Source of the DNA: Thermaerobacter sp. PB12/4term | GTDB lineage: Bacteria > Bacillota > Sulfobacillia > Thermaerobacterales > Thermaerobacteraceae | Reading direction: 5' to 3' | DNA: 64,000 nt | Assembly: GCF_003403315.2 (NCBI RefSeq) | Contig: NZ_CP048407.1 | Location: forward strand, 2,232,001 to 2,296,000 | Shown here: in pieces, positions 55,096 to 63,335 of the stretch | Layout: every line of letters starts with the position of its first letter | Position numbering within the stretch: the first letter of the stretch is position 1 | The notes under the pieces: model-generated | Told to the model about the DNA's origin: nothing | What the model saw: only the letters and a program-made list of their open reading frames with translations | Databases searched by the model: none | Translations under genes and position numbers: made by a program

Positions 55096-55153
55096 GATTG
55101 GGTTTCGTCCTGTGGGGCCCGCGCTCCCGGGCGCGGCCCCGCCGCGCCACCTC

Positions 55154-56407
55154 TCAGGAGCGCACCGCCCGCCCCGGGCGGAAGGCCCGCCGCAGGGAGA
55201 AGGGTTGCTGGACCAGTAGGTTGTCCCGGTACACGCGCCCGGCCCAGCGGAGAAGCAGCCACAGGACGGCCAGGTTGACGGCCACACCCAGGAGCGGCTG
55301 CCACAGGGGAGGTTCCAGCGTGACGACGCGGGCGAACATGATCAGGGGGGTCAGGAACGGGACGAAGGAAGCGATGGTGGCCACCTGCCCCCCCGGCGTG
55401 ACAAGGGCAACTATCGCTACGATGTATGCGACCACAAGAATTATGGTCGGCAGCCCCGAGGCATTCTGAACCTCCTCCGGGCGGCTGACCATCGCCCCCA
55501 TGGCGGCGTAGAGGGCCGAGTACATCAGGAAGCCCAGAAGGAAGAAGACGAGAAGCCAGGCCCAGGTTCCCACGGGCACGCTGGAGAGCTGCAGGTCCTC
55601 CAGTGACACCGGGCTCCCCAGCTGCCCCCGTACCAGGACCGCGCCCACCCCCACGACCGCCATCAGCAGGAACTGCAGCAAACCGGCGGCCCCCAGGCCC
55701 ACGAGCTTGGAGACGAGGAGAGTGCCGGGGCGGGTGGCCACCAGCAGCACCTCGGCGATGCGCGATGTCTTCTCCGTGGTGACGCCGTATAGCGCCATGC
55801 TGCCGTACATGGCGAGGGCGATGTACAGGACGAGCATGAGCAGGTAGCCCAGGCCCTGGGCAACCAGGGACTCCCGCGGCTCCTTCCCCGGCTCCAGGAC
55901 CACCTCCTGCAAGGGAACGGGAGCCAGTACCGCCTGAAAAGCGGCCTGGTCGATACCCGCCCGCTGCAGGCGCAGGGGCAGGGCCGCCTGGCTCACGGCG
56001 GCGGAGAGGGCCGAGACCGCGTCGCGCTGGTAATCCCGGGACACGTACCGGGCCGCGACGGCTTGCGGTCCCGCCACCGGCTTGAGCCAGAGGACGCCGT
56101 CCACCCGTTCCTCCCGGACCGCCTGCTCCACGGCGGCCTCGTCGGCCGGCCCCGCCCACGGTTCCAGAACCAGGTCGGCGGCCGGCACCCCGGCATCCAG
56201 CACCTCTTGGAGCGCGGCGACCAGGCCCGTGCCCTCGTCGAGGACGGCCACCCGCCGCTGATCCAGTCTGCCCAGCCAGTCCATGAGGGCCGGCAGGAAG
56301 GCCAGGCCCGCCACCAGCAGGATGGCCACGGCCGTCGTCACTTTGTACGCCGTGGAGCGGGTCATCTCCAAGAACTCGCGCCGCACCAGCACGCGGAACT
56401 GATTCAC
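55154..56407 (-). CDS. ABC-2 type permease, NatB-like
   Basis: 417 residues. MNQFRVLVRREFLEMTRSTA and helix 1 (VTTAVAILLVAGLAFLPAL) are typical of NatB/YhaP-type permeases. A ~150-residue extracytoplasmic domain follows, then five or six helices starting LGYLLMLVLYIALAMYGSMA. The motif TTEKTSRIAEVLLVATRPG is the ABC-2 coupling signature. It partners the preceding ATPase; the stop of that gene overlaps this start (ATGA). NatAB pumps Na+ in Bacillus; substrate here is not proven. Confidence 0.92.
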   Translation of the reverse strand: MNQFRVLVRREFLEMTRSTAYKVTTAVAILLVAGLAFLPALMDWLGRLDQRRVAVLDEGTGLVAALQEVLDAGVPAADLVLEPWAGPADEAAVEQAVREERVDGVLWLKPVAGPQAVAARYVSRDYQRDAVSALSAAVSQAALPLRLQRAGIDQAAFQAVLAPVPLQEVVLEPGKEPRESLVAQGLGYLLMLVLYIALAMYGSMALYGVTTEKTSRIAEVLLVATRPGTLLVSKLVGLGAAGLLQFLLMAVVGVGAVLVRGQLGSPVSLEDLQLSSVPVGTWAWLLVFFLLGFLMYSALYAAMGAMVSRPEEVQNASGLPTIILVVAYIVAIVALVTPGGQVATIASFVPFLTPLIMFARVVTLEPPLWQPLLGVAVNLAVLWLLLRWAGRVYRDNLLVQQPFSLRRAFRPGRAVRS

Positions 56408-57402
56408 GGCCGCACCTCCCCGGACTGGCGGGAGGAGGCCCCGGCACCCGGTCCCCCGCCCAGCCCTTCCACCCGGTCGATGTAGATCCGCTCCAGGCTG
56501 GGCAGGCCGATCTCAAAGCGGATCGGCACGCCGAACGCCCGGATACGATCCAGGAGGGCGCCCGGGTCGACCGGTCGCCCGGGCTCGATCAGGTACTCCC
56601 AGTAGTCGGCGCCGCGCCGGGACACGGTCAGCCCCAGGTCCCGGGCGACGACCTCGTAGCGTTCCGCCGCCGCTGCGGCAGCCGCCCCGGCGAAGGCCAG
56701 CCGCAAGGTCCGGCGCCCGTCGGCCCGCTTCACCTCGTCCAGGGTGCCGGCCAGAATGGAACGGCCGCCGGCGATCAGGCATACGCCCTCACAGAGTTCT
56801 TCCACGTGGCCCATGCGGTGGCTGGAGAACAGCAGCGTGCGCCCGGAGCGAACCTGCTCCTGGATGATGCCTTTGAGTACATCGACGTTGACCGGGTCGA
56901 GGCCGCTGAAGGGCTCATCCAGCACGATCAACTGCGGCTCGTGCAGGAGAGCCGTGGCCAGTTGGGCCTTCTGGGCGTTCCCCTTGGACAGCGCCTGGGC
57001 GGGCTTGTCCGCCCACGGCCCCAGTCCCAGGCGCTCGATCCAGGCATTCGCCCGTCGCCGAGCCTCGCCGCCGGGCAGGCCGGCCAGCTCGCCGAAGAAG
57101 GCCAGCTGCTCGCGCACACGCATGCGGGGGTAAAGACCGCGTTCCTCGGGGAGATACCCGAAAGCCCGGGGCGGCAACTCCCCTACGGGTCGCCCGTGAA
57201 AGTGGATGTGACCGGCGTCGGGCGAGAGAATGTTCACGATCATGCGCAGGGTCGTGGTCTTGCCGGCCCCGTTGGGCCCCACGACACCGAAAGCGGTGCC
57301 CGCCGGCACCCGGAAACTGACCTCCCGCACCGCCGCGACGGTGCCAAAAGACTTCCGTAACCCTGCGATCTCCAGGCCCGGCGGGGTGCCCGTCCCGATC
57401 AC
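56404..57402 (-). CDS. ABC transporter ATP-binding protein, NatA-like
   Basis: 332 residues. GTG 57402 has GGGAGGGA about seven bases upstream. Walker A GPNGAGKTTT, YLPEERGLYPRMRV after the Q-loop, signature LSKGNAQKAQLATALLHEP (the LSKGNxQK form is typical of NatA), Walker B LIVLDEPFSGLDPVN and H-loop FSSHRM are all intact. The C-terminal domain ends with a Gly-rich tail overlapping the permease start. Operon promoter region carries four 11-base-phased repeats. Confidence 0.93.
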   Translation of the reverse strand: MIGTGTPPGLEIAGLRKSFGTVAAVREVSFRVPAGTAFGVVGPNGAGKTTTLRMIVNILSPDAGHIHFHGRPVGELPPRAFGYLPEERGLYPRMRVREQLAFFGELAGLPGGEARRRANAWIERLGLGPWADKPAQALSKGNAQKAQLATALLHEPQLIVLDEPFSGLDPVNVDVLKGIIQEQVRSGRTLLFSSHRMGHVEELCEGVCLIAGGRSILAGTLDEVKRADGRRTLRLAFAGAAAAAAAERYEVVARDLGLTVSRRGADYWEYLIEPGRPVDPGALLDRIRAFGVPIRFEIGLPSLERIYIDRVEGLGGGPGAGASSRQSGEVRP

Positions 57403-57872
57403 CGGGGAATCCCTCCCTTCCTCAGTGGACGCTCCCCGCTGCCCGCCCCGATGGCCGTGAAGGGAGGGCCCGGGCACCGTGCTCCAGCGCCGGAAGGGGA
57501 CGCCCATCACCCGGCCCCCCAGTGGCTTACCAACCCAAGGTAATCGGCAAGAGGGGGCCATCGGGTGAAGGGAATGCGAAGCTTGTGTGAACTTTCGGTG
57601 AAGGTTCTCGGTTCACACCCCGGGGGCGCATCGCCCGTTGCTTGAAACATAGTCATCTGTTTCAAGCAGCCGATCCTTACGGATAGGCGGTGCCGGTCTT
57701 ATCCAGCGATCCGCTGGCGCCGGCTTCCCGCTTCCTCCGGGACTGCCTGCCAAGGCCGGTTGAGTTTTGACCCACTTCGGCCGGTTGAAAAGTGACCCAC
57801 CGGAGCTGGCAATCTGGTCCACTCATCCTGCTGTGGTTCGACCGCACTACGAAGGACACCCGAACGGCGCTT
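57403..57872. other. Regulatory region of the NatAB-like operon and IS21 end
   Basis: 470 bases. 57564-57602 holds the phased repeat array. TGCTTGAAACA and TGTTTCAAGCA (57639-57649 and 57658-57668) form an 11-bp inverted repeat with an 8-base loop. At about 57758-57802, TTGAGTTTTGACCCACTTCG and TTGAAAAGTGACCCACCGG are the multiple terminal repeats of an IS21-type element, oriented with the istB fragment that follows. Confidence 0.6.
57564..57602. promoter_or_regulatory. Four 11-base-phased repeats upstream of the NatAB-like operon
   Basis: GGTGAA (57564), TGCGAA (57575), TGTGAA (57586) and GGTGAA (57597) are each separated by exactly five bases, so all four start 11 bases apart. This is the layout of PhoP/OmpR-type operators and matches the pair upstream of the diguanylate cyclase. 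No response regulator gene is in the window. Confidence 0.65.
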
Positions 57873-58041
57873 CTACCGGAGTCGGTAGCTCTCGCCCCGG
57901 ATGTTGATCACGTGACCGTGATGCAGCAACCGGTCGAGGATAGCCGTGGCGATGACCGGGTCACCGAACACCTCCCCCCAGTCGGCGAAGGTCTGGTTCG
58001 ATGTGAGGACGATGCTGCCGCGCTCATATCGGGCCGCCACG
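57873..58041 (-). pseudogene. istB: IS21-family IstB ATPase, C-terminal fragment
   Basis: The minus strand reads ARYERGSIVLTSNQTFADWG, EVFGDPVIATAILDRLLHHG and HVINIRGESYRLR then stop, the invariant end of IstB helper ATPases. Only about 55 residues remain. IS21-type terminal repeats follow at 57758-57802. Upstream it is cut by an IS1182 fragment. Confidence 0.88.
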
Positions 58042-58043
58042 AG

Positions 58044-58445
58044 TTAGAAGAACACCGTGGCGCCCACCTTGTCGAGGCGGGCCTGCTGCCGGGCCGCTTC
58101 CTGAGCCGCCTCTTCCTCCAGCCGCTGCTTGCACGCCTTCAGACGCTCCAGGCGGCTCGCACGGTGGCGCAGCTCCTCCGGCATCGCGTCCCCACGACGC
58201 CCGGGGCCGTACCGCTCATCTTCTTCCCCGTCCGTGGCCTCCGCCTCCCGAAGCATCTGCTCGACTTCCTCACGAATCGCTTCGTAGGTTCGGTTGGCCG
58301 CCAGCGAGGCGTTGGCCTTGACTTTCGTCGCCCGGGTACCCCCTGGCTCCGGAATGGCTTCCCCGAGCGCGTTGGCGACAAGGTCACGGACGGTCGGTGG
58401 AACCGAGCGGTGAGTGTCGTCGTGTACGAGGTGAAAACTTCCCAT
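58044..58445 (-). pseudogene. IS1182-family transposase fragment
   Basis: The minus strand reads TKVKANASLAANRTYEAIRE, EVEQMLREAEATDGEEDERY and MPEELRHRASRLERLKACKQ, the central region of IS1182 transposases, after an unrelated N-terminal 39 residues. It is truncated at both ends and abuts the IstB fragment two bases away, so one element inserted into the other or both were joined by deletion. Confidence 0.7.
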
Positions 58446-58487
58446 TCGGCGTGGGGTCCATCCGCGCCTTAGGAGGAGGTACTGCCC

Positions 58488-58895
58488 GTGGTTAGACGGG
58501 TCTACAGCGTAGTCGTCCCGTTTGTTTTCGTGATGTTGATCGTTGCCACTCCGGCGTCGGCGGCCGCCCGGCCTCAGGCCTACCAGTACCTGGTCAATGG
58601 GTCCTGTGACATCAATCTCGACCGAGACGGCACCTTCGTGCTTTGGGGCTCTACCACTGCAAGTCGTCCCGTTGACCGAATTTCCGTGGTCGTCACCTTG
58701 GAATATTGGGACGGGGCGCGATGGATCGCGTTGACATCCCGAACACTCAATGCGTACAACACGCGGACGGTCTCAGGGGCCTGGTCTGTCATCGCTTCGC
58801 CAGGCTATTGGTACCGGGGGTTCTGCGAACACAGCCTCTACGAAAGCGGGGTGTCGGAGTACGGCACCGCGACCACGAGCCCACTTCGATACTAA
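58488..58895 (+). CDS. Small secreted protein (DUF6147-like)
   Basis: 135 residues. GTG 58488 follows TAGGAGGAGG. A signal peptide (VVVPFVFVMLIVATPASA) is cleaved near residue 26. The mature part YLVNGSCDINLDRDGTFVLW, then VDRISVVVTLEYWDG and a late YWYRGFCEHSLYESG is beta-rich with two cysteines that could pair. Layout and strand pattern resemble the DUF6147 proteins of Firmicutes, function unknown. G+C is lower than average and the gene sits beside IS remnants, so recent arrival is likely. Confidence 0.7.
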   Translation: MVRRVYSVVVPFVFVMLIVATPASAAARPQAYQYLVNGSCDINLDRDGTFVLWGSTTASRPVDRISVVVTLEYWDGARWIALTSRTLNAYNTRTVSGAWSVIASPGYWYRGFCEHSLYESGVSEYGTATTSPLRY

Positions 58896-59666
58896 CGCCC
58901 TGGGGCAGCGGACGGGCCAAGGGACTCCGGGACCCGGAGGGCGTCTTGCGGTTCAATGGTGCCTTCGACCGTCAATGCGTACCCACGGATGGCCCAAGTC
59001 AACTGAACATAGCCCGCCTTGTGCACGATGAGCGTCCCTGGGGATCTACCGACGGACACCCTGTGCACCCGGGCATCATCTGTATCGTACAGGCTACCGA
59101 ACGCGGTTTGTCCATTGAGCCAGCGCTCTCGGATGACAAAATGGCCACCCGACGCCACATATCGAAGCTCAACCTGCTGGGCTTCCGCATGCTGAACCGA
59201 AACCAGGATTACGCCTTCCAACTGGGATGCAGTCGGGAGCCACCGGGGGACGAGAATCGGGAACGATGATGCGCTCCGCTGCGGCGAGATCGATGAACTT
59301 GCGGGTCACAGTCTCCGGACCTTCCTCGACGGCGGGCGGTGGCAACGTCGCGGCCGCACCGGGGCTCAAGTACGCCCGAATGTTGCGAACGGTTCCCCCT
59401 ACCCATGAATCTTCGAACCGGGCCACAAGGACCGGCACCGCCCCCGCACGGACCGACACCACGAAAACAGCAAAGGTGGCCGCTACCGCCGCAGCCCCAT
59501 ACCACGGCACCCTTCGCCGCCGCTGGCGGTAGCGGGCGTACCGGCCCTTCACCAGCCCAAGGGCCCGTTCCGCGTCGGGCTCAGGCTGGCCGGCCATAAG
59601 GTGGTGGAACGCTGCCCGCATGGCCTTACGGTCGGGCCAGTCGGGGCGATGTTCCCCCGGCCTCAT
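58892..59666 (-). pseudogene. Anti-sigma factor-like membrane protein with DUF4367-type domain, frameshifted
   Basis: ATG 59666 has GGGAGGGAGAGGG upstream and overlaps the sigma gene by 41 bases. A cytoplasmic ~55-residue domain is followed by a helix (WYGAAAVAATFAVFVVSVRAG) and an extracytoplasmic part ending LAAAERIIVP. The frame then shifts: the other frame gives ILVPRWLPTASQLEGVILVS, then QQVELRYVASGGHFVIRERW and the end at 58892, a DUF4367-like fold. One base gained or lost near 59255-59265 separates them. If real, the sigma factor may be released from control, since the cytoplasmic domain could still fold but lacks its sensor. Confidence 0.65.
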
Positions 59667-60270
59667 CCCTCTCCCTCCCCATCGCGTGATGCTGGCCCTG
59701 CTGAGAAGCGCCCGCCTCAATGAATTCCCGCAATGCCTGCCGTGCCCGGAACAAGCGAGACTTGATAGTCCCCGCTCGGCTCCCCGTCCGCTTGGCGACC
59801 TCGTCGATCGTGTAGCCATCATAGTAATGGAGCAACAGGACCTCGCGATGGGCAGGTGAAAGTCTCATGATCGCACCGGCCAGGTCGTTTGCAATGACCC
59901 GGTCCTCAACGGCCTCCTCTACATGGAGACCAGAGCGCACGGCATTTTCGAACACGATTTCAGAATCGCTCGCCTGACGGGTTCGTGATGCATGGCGCAC
60001 AATGTCGCGAGCCACATTGCGGGCCACGACAAAGAGCCAGGCCTCCAGACTGGAGATCTCTTCAGACCGACGACGGCGGCAGAGGCTGCGGTAAAAGGCT
60101 TCCTGCACAGCTTCCTCCGCGATGTGGGTGTTACCGAAAATGACGCTCAAGCGATAAACCAGCGGCGCGTAAAGCCGGCGGAAGGCCTCGTCCCACGATT
60201 GCCGTTCAGCGTGGCGGTCCGACGGCTCCATGCGGTCACCCCGTCCAGGCATACCCCCGAACCATTCCAT
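59626..60270 (-). CDS. ECF-type sigma-70 factor
   Basis: 214 residues. ATG 60270 has GGGAGG six bases upstream; ATG 60231 is a possible internal start. Region 2 is FRRLYAPLVYRLSVIFGNTH, AEEAVQEAFYRSL and LEAWLFVVARNVARD; region 4 is LSPAHREVLLLHYYDGYTID and TGSRAGTIKSRLFRARQAL. Region 3 is absent, as in extracytoplasmic-function sigma factors. The overlapping downstream gene is its probable anti-sigma factor, broken by a frameshift. The pair often senses envelope or metabolite stress. Confidence 0.93.
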   Translation of the reverse strand: MEWFGGMPGRGDRMEPSDRHAERQSWDEAFRRLYAPLVYRLSVIFGNTHIAEEAVQEAFYRSLCRRRRSEEISSLEAWLFVVARNVARDIVRHASRTRQASDSEIVFENAVRSGLHVEEAVEDRVIANDLAGAIMRLSPAHREVLLLHYYDGYTIDEVAKRTGSRAGTIKSRLFRARQALREFIEAGASQQGQHHAMGRERDEAGGTSPRLARP

Positions 60271-60366
60271 TCCTCCCGCAGGATTTCCTACCGGGTCGTG
60301 CTTCCATGTTTACCATCTGACCAGGCCCCGTTCGGTTCGTAAGAGTCCAGGGCATCTCCTCGTCCA

Positions 60367-60960
60367 TCATGTCCGCTGCGGAAGGAACCACCCCTGCTTC
60401 CCCAAGACGGTCATGGTGACGTTGCGCAGGAAATGCGCCCACACCGAGGTCCAGATGCTGCCGGTGAACCAATATCCCCAACCCAGGAGGAGCCCGATCA
60501 ACCACGCCCCCGCCAACAGCACGGGCCGGGTGAGGTACCGCACATGCGCCACGGCGAAGACCCCGGCTGCCACCGCCAGTGCCACGGCAACGGGGGAGAT
60601 CCAGTGAAGCAGAAGGGATTGGATCGCCGCCCGGAAGAAGAGCTCCTCGCCAAGGGCCGTCAAGACCATCAGCAGGAAGATATGGGAGTAGCTGAGCCGA
60701 CTGAAGGAGGCATTGGTTCCGTCGTCGGCCCACAACCGTTGGGGGAGGAACACGGCGATGCCGATTTGCATCGCCACGACGAGGAGGCCCAGGATCGTCC
60801 CCAGGCCCCACACCTGCCGCGGATCCCCCACCGCCAGCAGGTCGGACCACGAGGGCGTCTTGGCATCGCCGAGCAGGAGGACGAGGAGACCAAACACCCC
60901 GACGTACACGGCGCTCAGGTAGAGCATCCACAGGGAAGGCGTCCCGTTCCGCTGTTCCAC
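60367..60960 (-). CDS. CPBP (CAAX/ABI) family intramembrane protease
   Basis: 197 residues from GTG 60960 with AAGGAG about nine bases upstream. Several helices surround motif 1 EELFFR (E105, E106, R110), motif 2 FAVAH (H139) and motif 3 HFLRN (H176, N180), the complete glutamic-protease set of the Rce1/CPBP family. These enzymes cut within membranes or act in bacteriocin self-immunity and prenyl-protein processing. A truncated paralogue lies at 50378-50800. It follows the sigma operon in the same direction but with a ~100-base gap before the sigma start. Confidence 0.88.
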   Translation of the reverse strand: MEQRNGTPSLWMLYLSAVYVGVFGLLVLLLGDAKTPSWSDLLAVGDPRQVWGLGTILGLLVVAMQIGIAVFLPQRLWADDGTNASFSRLSYSHIFLLMVLTALGEELFFRAAIQSLLLHWISPVAVALAVAAGVFAVAHVRYLTRPVLLAGAWLIGLLLGWGYWFTGSIWTSVWAHFLRNVTMTVLGKQGWFLPQRT

Positions 60961-61125
60961 GCTGTGTGGCTCCTTCTCGTCTTCGCAGCGGCAGACAGCG
61001 CATGGGGAGCGGTATAGATCCCATGGGAACGTGGTCGAACGTCACATGACCCTTTGCCGCAGTCGCGACACCCGTTACCGGAGGTCGTGAAACCCGTTAC
61101 CGGCGGTTCGGGGCGCCCCAAGCGC

Positions 61126-61924
61126 CTACGGGCACGGAGACCTTCCAGTTGCCGCCGGCCCGTTCCCTGGATTCGGTTGCCAAGCCGCCCACCGCTCGAT
61201 CTCGCGTACGATGGCGCCGAAGTCGAGATGCCCCAGCCCGCCGGCCGTGGCGGCGGCGTAGGTCTGGGCCACCTGGGCGGTGGCAGGCATCGGCACTCGG
61301 GCCTCGTGAGCGGCCGCCAGGGCCAGGCCGAGATCCTTGTGCATCAGGGCCAGCTGGAACTGGGGCGGGAACTCCCCACTGCGCCACGCGGGCAGCTTCA
61401 TCTTGAGGAGCGGCGCCGCCGCCGGTCCGGCTTCCAGCAGCTCCAGGAACGCCTCCCGGTCGACACCCAGGCGTTCGGCCAGGACCAGGCCCTCCGCCGC
61501 CACCTGCAGCAGCCCGGCCAGGACCAGGTTGACGGCGATCTTGGCCGCCTGGCCCTGGCCCGCCTCGCCGAAGTAGATGGTCTTCCGGCCCAGGGCGGAA
61601 AACAGCGGCTCAAGTCCCCGCAGCGTGTCGGGATCGCCACCGGCCAGGATCACCAGCTGCGCCTCTTCCGCCGCCCCCAGGCTACCGCTGACCGGCGCTT
61701 CGACGAAGGGGATGCCCCACTCCCGGGCTTCGGCGGCGAACTCCCGGGCGGCCTGCGGCCCGATGGTGCTCATGTCGACCCAGACGAACCACCCGGCCGA
61801 GTTCCTCCGCCCGGGCCGGCGTCCGGTTCCACACGTCCACCTCAAAACCCGCTTTGATCGGGTTGCGCGCCATGCGACTCCCCATGGCGCCAAGGCCGAT
61901 CCACCCCACGCGGTGCAAAGGCAT
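61126..61924 (-). pseudogene. 3-hydroxyisobutyrate dehydrogenase family, internally deleted
   Basis: The start reads HRVGWIGLGAMGSRMARNPI (Rossmann NAD motif), then FEVDVWNRTPARAEEL. After that the frame shifts and about 50-60 residues of the family, including the MLPD region, are absent. The other frame resumes WFVWVDMSTIGPQAAREFA, then FVEAPVSGSLGAAEEAQLVI, the catalytic-Lys region GQGQAAKIAVNLVLAG and the helical C-terminal domain to 61126. A single deletion explains both the loss and the frame change. It should be inactive. Confidence 0.8.
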
Positions 61925-62086
61925 AGGCCCTCATCCCTATTTCGCCAATTTCGCCCGGCGCCGTGCCGGTTCGACCGGGCGCGGGCCGCCGCCGGAGGGT
62001 TTCGCGCGGGGTGACGGCAAGGTCTACCGGCACCCCACCCCGTTATTGAAGAATTTCCCTCGTCCTTCCTTCCCCGGCGGGCCACT

Positions 62087-62114
62087 CCACCGGCCGGTGG
62101 GCCTTCGCCGGTGG
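62087..62114. promoter_or_regulatory. Palindrome and half-site upstream of the MntA-HepT fusion
   Basis: CCACCGGCCGGTGG (62087-62100) is a perfect 14-base palindrome. Its half CCGGTGG recurs at 62108-62114, directly before a TAACAT that could be the -10. Placement suits a repressor operator. Confidence 0.45.
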
Positions 62115-62146
62115 TAACATCGTACTGATACGGGAGGTTCGGAGCC

Positions 62147-63286
62147 GTGGTCCGTAAGCCGCGGGTGACCGGCGAGTTCGTCCGCGTCGACGAGCGGCTC
62201 TACCGCCTTCCGGGCGTCTTCGCCCGGTTCGACGGCCTGGTGGCCGCATTCCTCCACGGCAGTTACAGCACCGCGCACCAGACGCCCCTGAGCGACGTGG
62301 ACCTGGCCGTGGTCTACCGGGCGGAGCGGCTTCCGGACCTCCGGGAACTCGTGGACCTCCAGGGTGCCGTGGAAGACGCCCTGGACCTCGAAGACGGGTT
62401 CGTCACCGTCCTCAACCGGACGCCTTTGCCCTTTCGGTTCCGCGTCCTGGCCAACGGCCGACTGCTCTACGTCACCGATCCCGTGGCCCTGGCGGACTTC
62501 CGGGAGCGCGTGTGCAAGCTCTACGGGGATTTCGCCCCCGACTACCGGCGCCTGGCGCTGGACTACGACCGGGCACTCAAGGAGGCCTACGCCCCGATGG
62601 TCGAGATAGCGCCTCCCGGTCCCTCAGGCGGTCCCGTTGATTCCGGCGACCAGCGGACCACGGACGCCGACGAGGCGCCGGTTACCCCCTATTCTCCTGC
62701 CGGTCTCCCGCGTTCCGATGCCGCGGGTTCCGGCTCTGCAGGTTCCGGCAACCCCGGACCGGCGGACGAACCCGGCCGGCCGACGGCAGGCCCGCGCCGG
62801 GACGGCCCCGAGGGCGTGCCGGAAACGCGGCCGACAATGAACGGCGAGCCCCCAACCACCCCGTTGGGCGTCATCGACCGGGAGAAGGTACGGGATAAGC
62901 TCGACTTCATTCGGAGGAACCTGGTGCACCTCGAGGCCCTCGCCCGGCGCGGGCCCGCGGCCTTGCGCGACGACAAGATCGCCGAGGCCGCGGCCGTCCA
63001 TATGCTACAGACCTCCATCGAGGCGATGATCGACGTGGCCAACCACGTGGTGGCCCGCCTGGGGCTGGGTGTTCCCAGGTCGTACCGCGAAGCCTTCGAC
63101 CTGCTGGTGCAGGCCGGGATCTTCCCCGCGCAGCACCGGGCCGCCTTCCACCGGATGGTCCGCTTCCGCAATCGCGCGGTGCACCTGTGCGACCGGATCT
63201 CGCCCGAAGAGGTTCATGCGATCCTGGCCCGTCCCATGGGGGACTTCGACCTGTGCATTGGAGCCGTGGTCCGCCGGTTCTTCTAA
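62147..63286 (+). CDS. Single-chain MntA-HepT-like fusion (nucleotidyltransferase antitoxin plus HEPN toxin)
   Basis: 379 residues. GTG 62147 lies nine bases after GGGAGG. Residues ~1-165 form a minimal nucleotidyltransferase of the MntA type: FLHGSYSTAHQTPLSDVDLA carries GS (G38, S39) and the metal aspartates D50 and D52. Residues ~170-240 are a disordered Pro/Gly/Ser linker. Residues ~245-379 are a HepT-type HEPN domain: KLDFIRRNLVHLEAL, MLQTSIEAMIDVANHVVARL and RFRNRAVHLCDR. In known pairs MntA and HepT are separate genes; MntA AMPylates a Tyr in the toxin motif Rx4HxY and so silences its RNase. Here R341 and H346 are present but the Tyr position is Cys (C348). So either the toxin is controlled differently or it is not silenced by AMPylation at that site. 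Confidence 0.88.
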   Translation: MVRKPRVTGEFVRVDERLYRLPGVFARFDGLVAAFLHGSYSTAHQTPLSDVDLAVVYRAERLPDLRELVDLQGAVEDALDLEDGFVTVLNRTPLPFRFRVLANGRLLYVTDPVALADFRERVCKLYGDFAPDYRRLALDYDRALKEAYAPMVEIAPPGPSGGPVDSGDQRTTDADEAPVTPYSPAGLPRSDAAGSGSAGSGNPGPADEPGRPTAGPRRDGPEGVPETRPTMNGEPPTTPLGVIDREKVRDKLDFIRRNLVHLEALARRGPAALRDDKIAEAAAVHMLQTSIEAMIDVANHVVARLGLGVPRSYREAFDLLVQAGIFPAQHRAAFHRMVRFRNRAVHLCDRISPEEVHAILARPMGDFDLCIGAVVRRFF

Positions 63287-63335
63287 CCCTTTGTCTCCTT
63301 GTGTTTTTGTCTCTTTGTCTTTCCCTCTGGTTGGG

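Noticed and set aside
63290-63335. T-rich repeats (TTTGTCTC) as a terminator after the fusion gene
   Set aside because: There is no preceding stem, so it does not form an intrinsic terminator.
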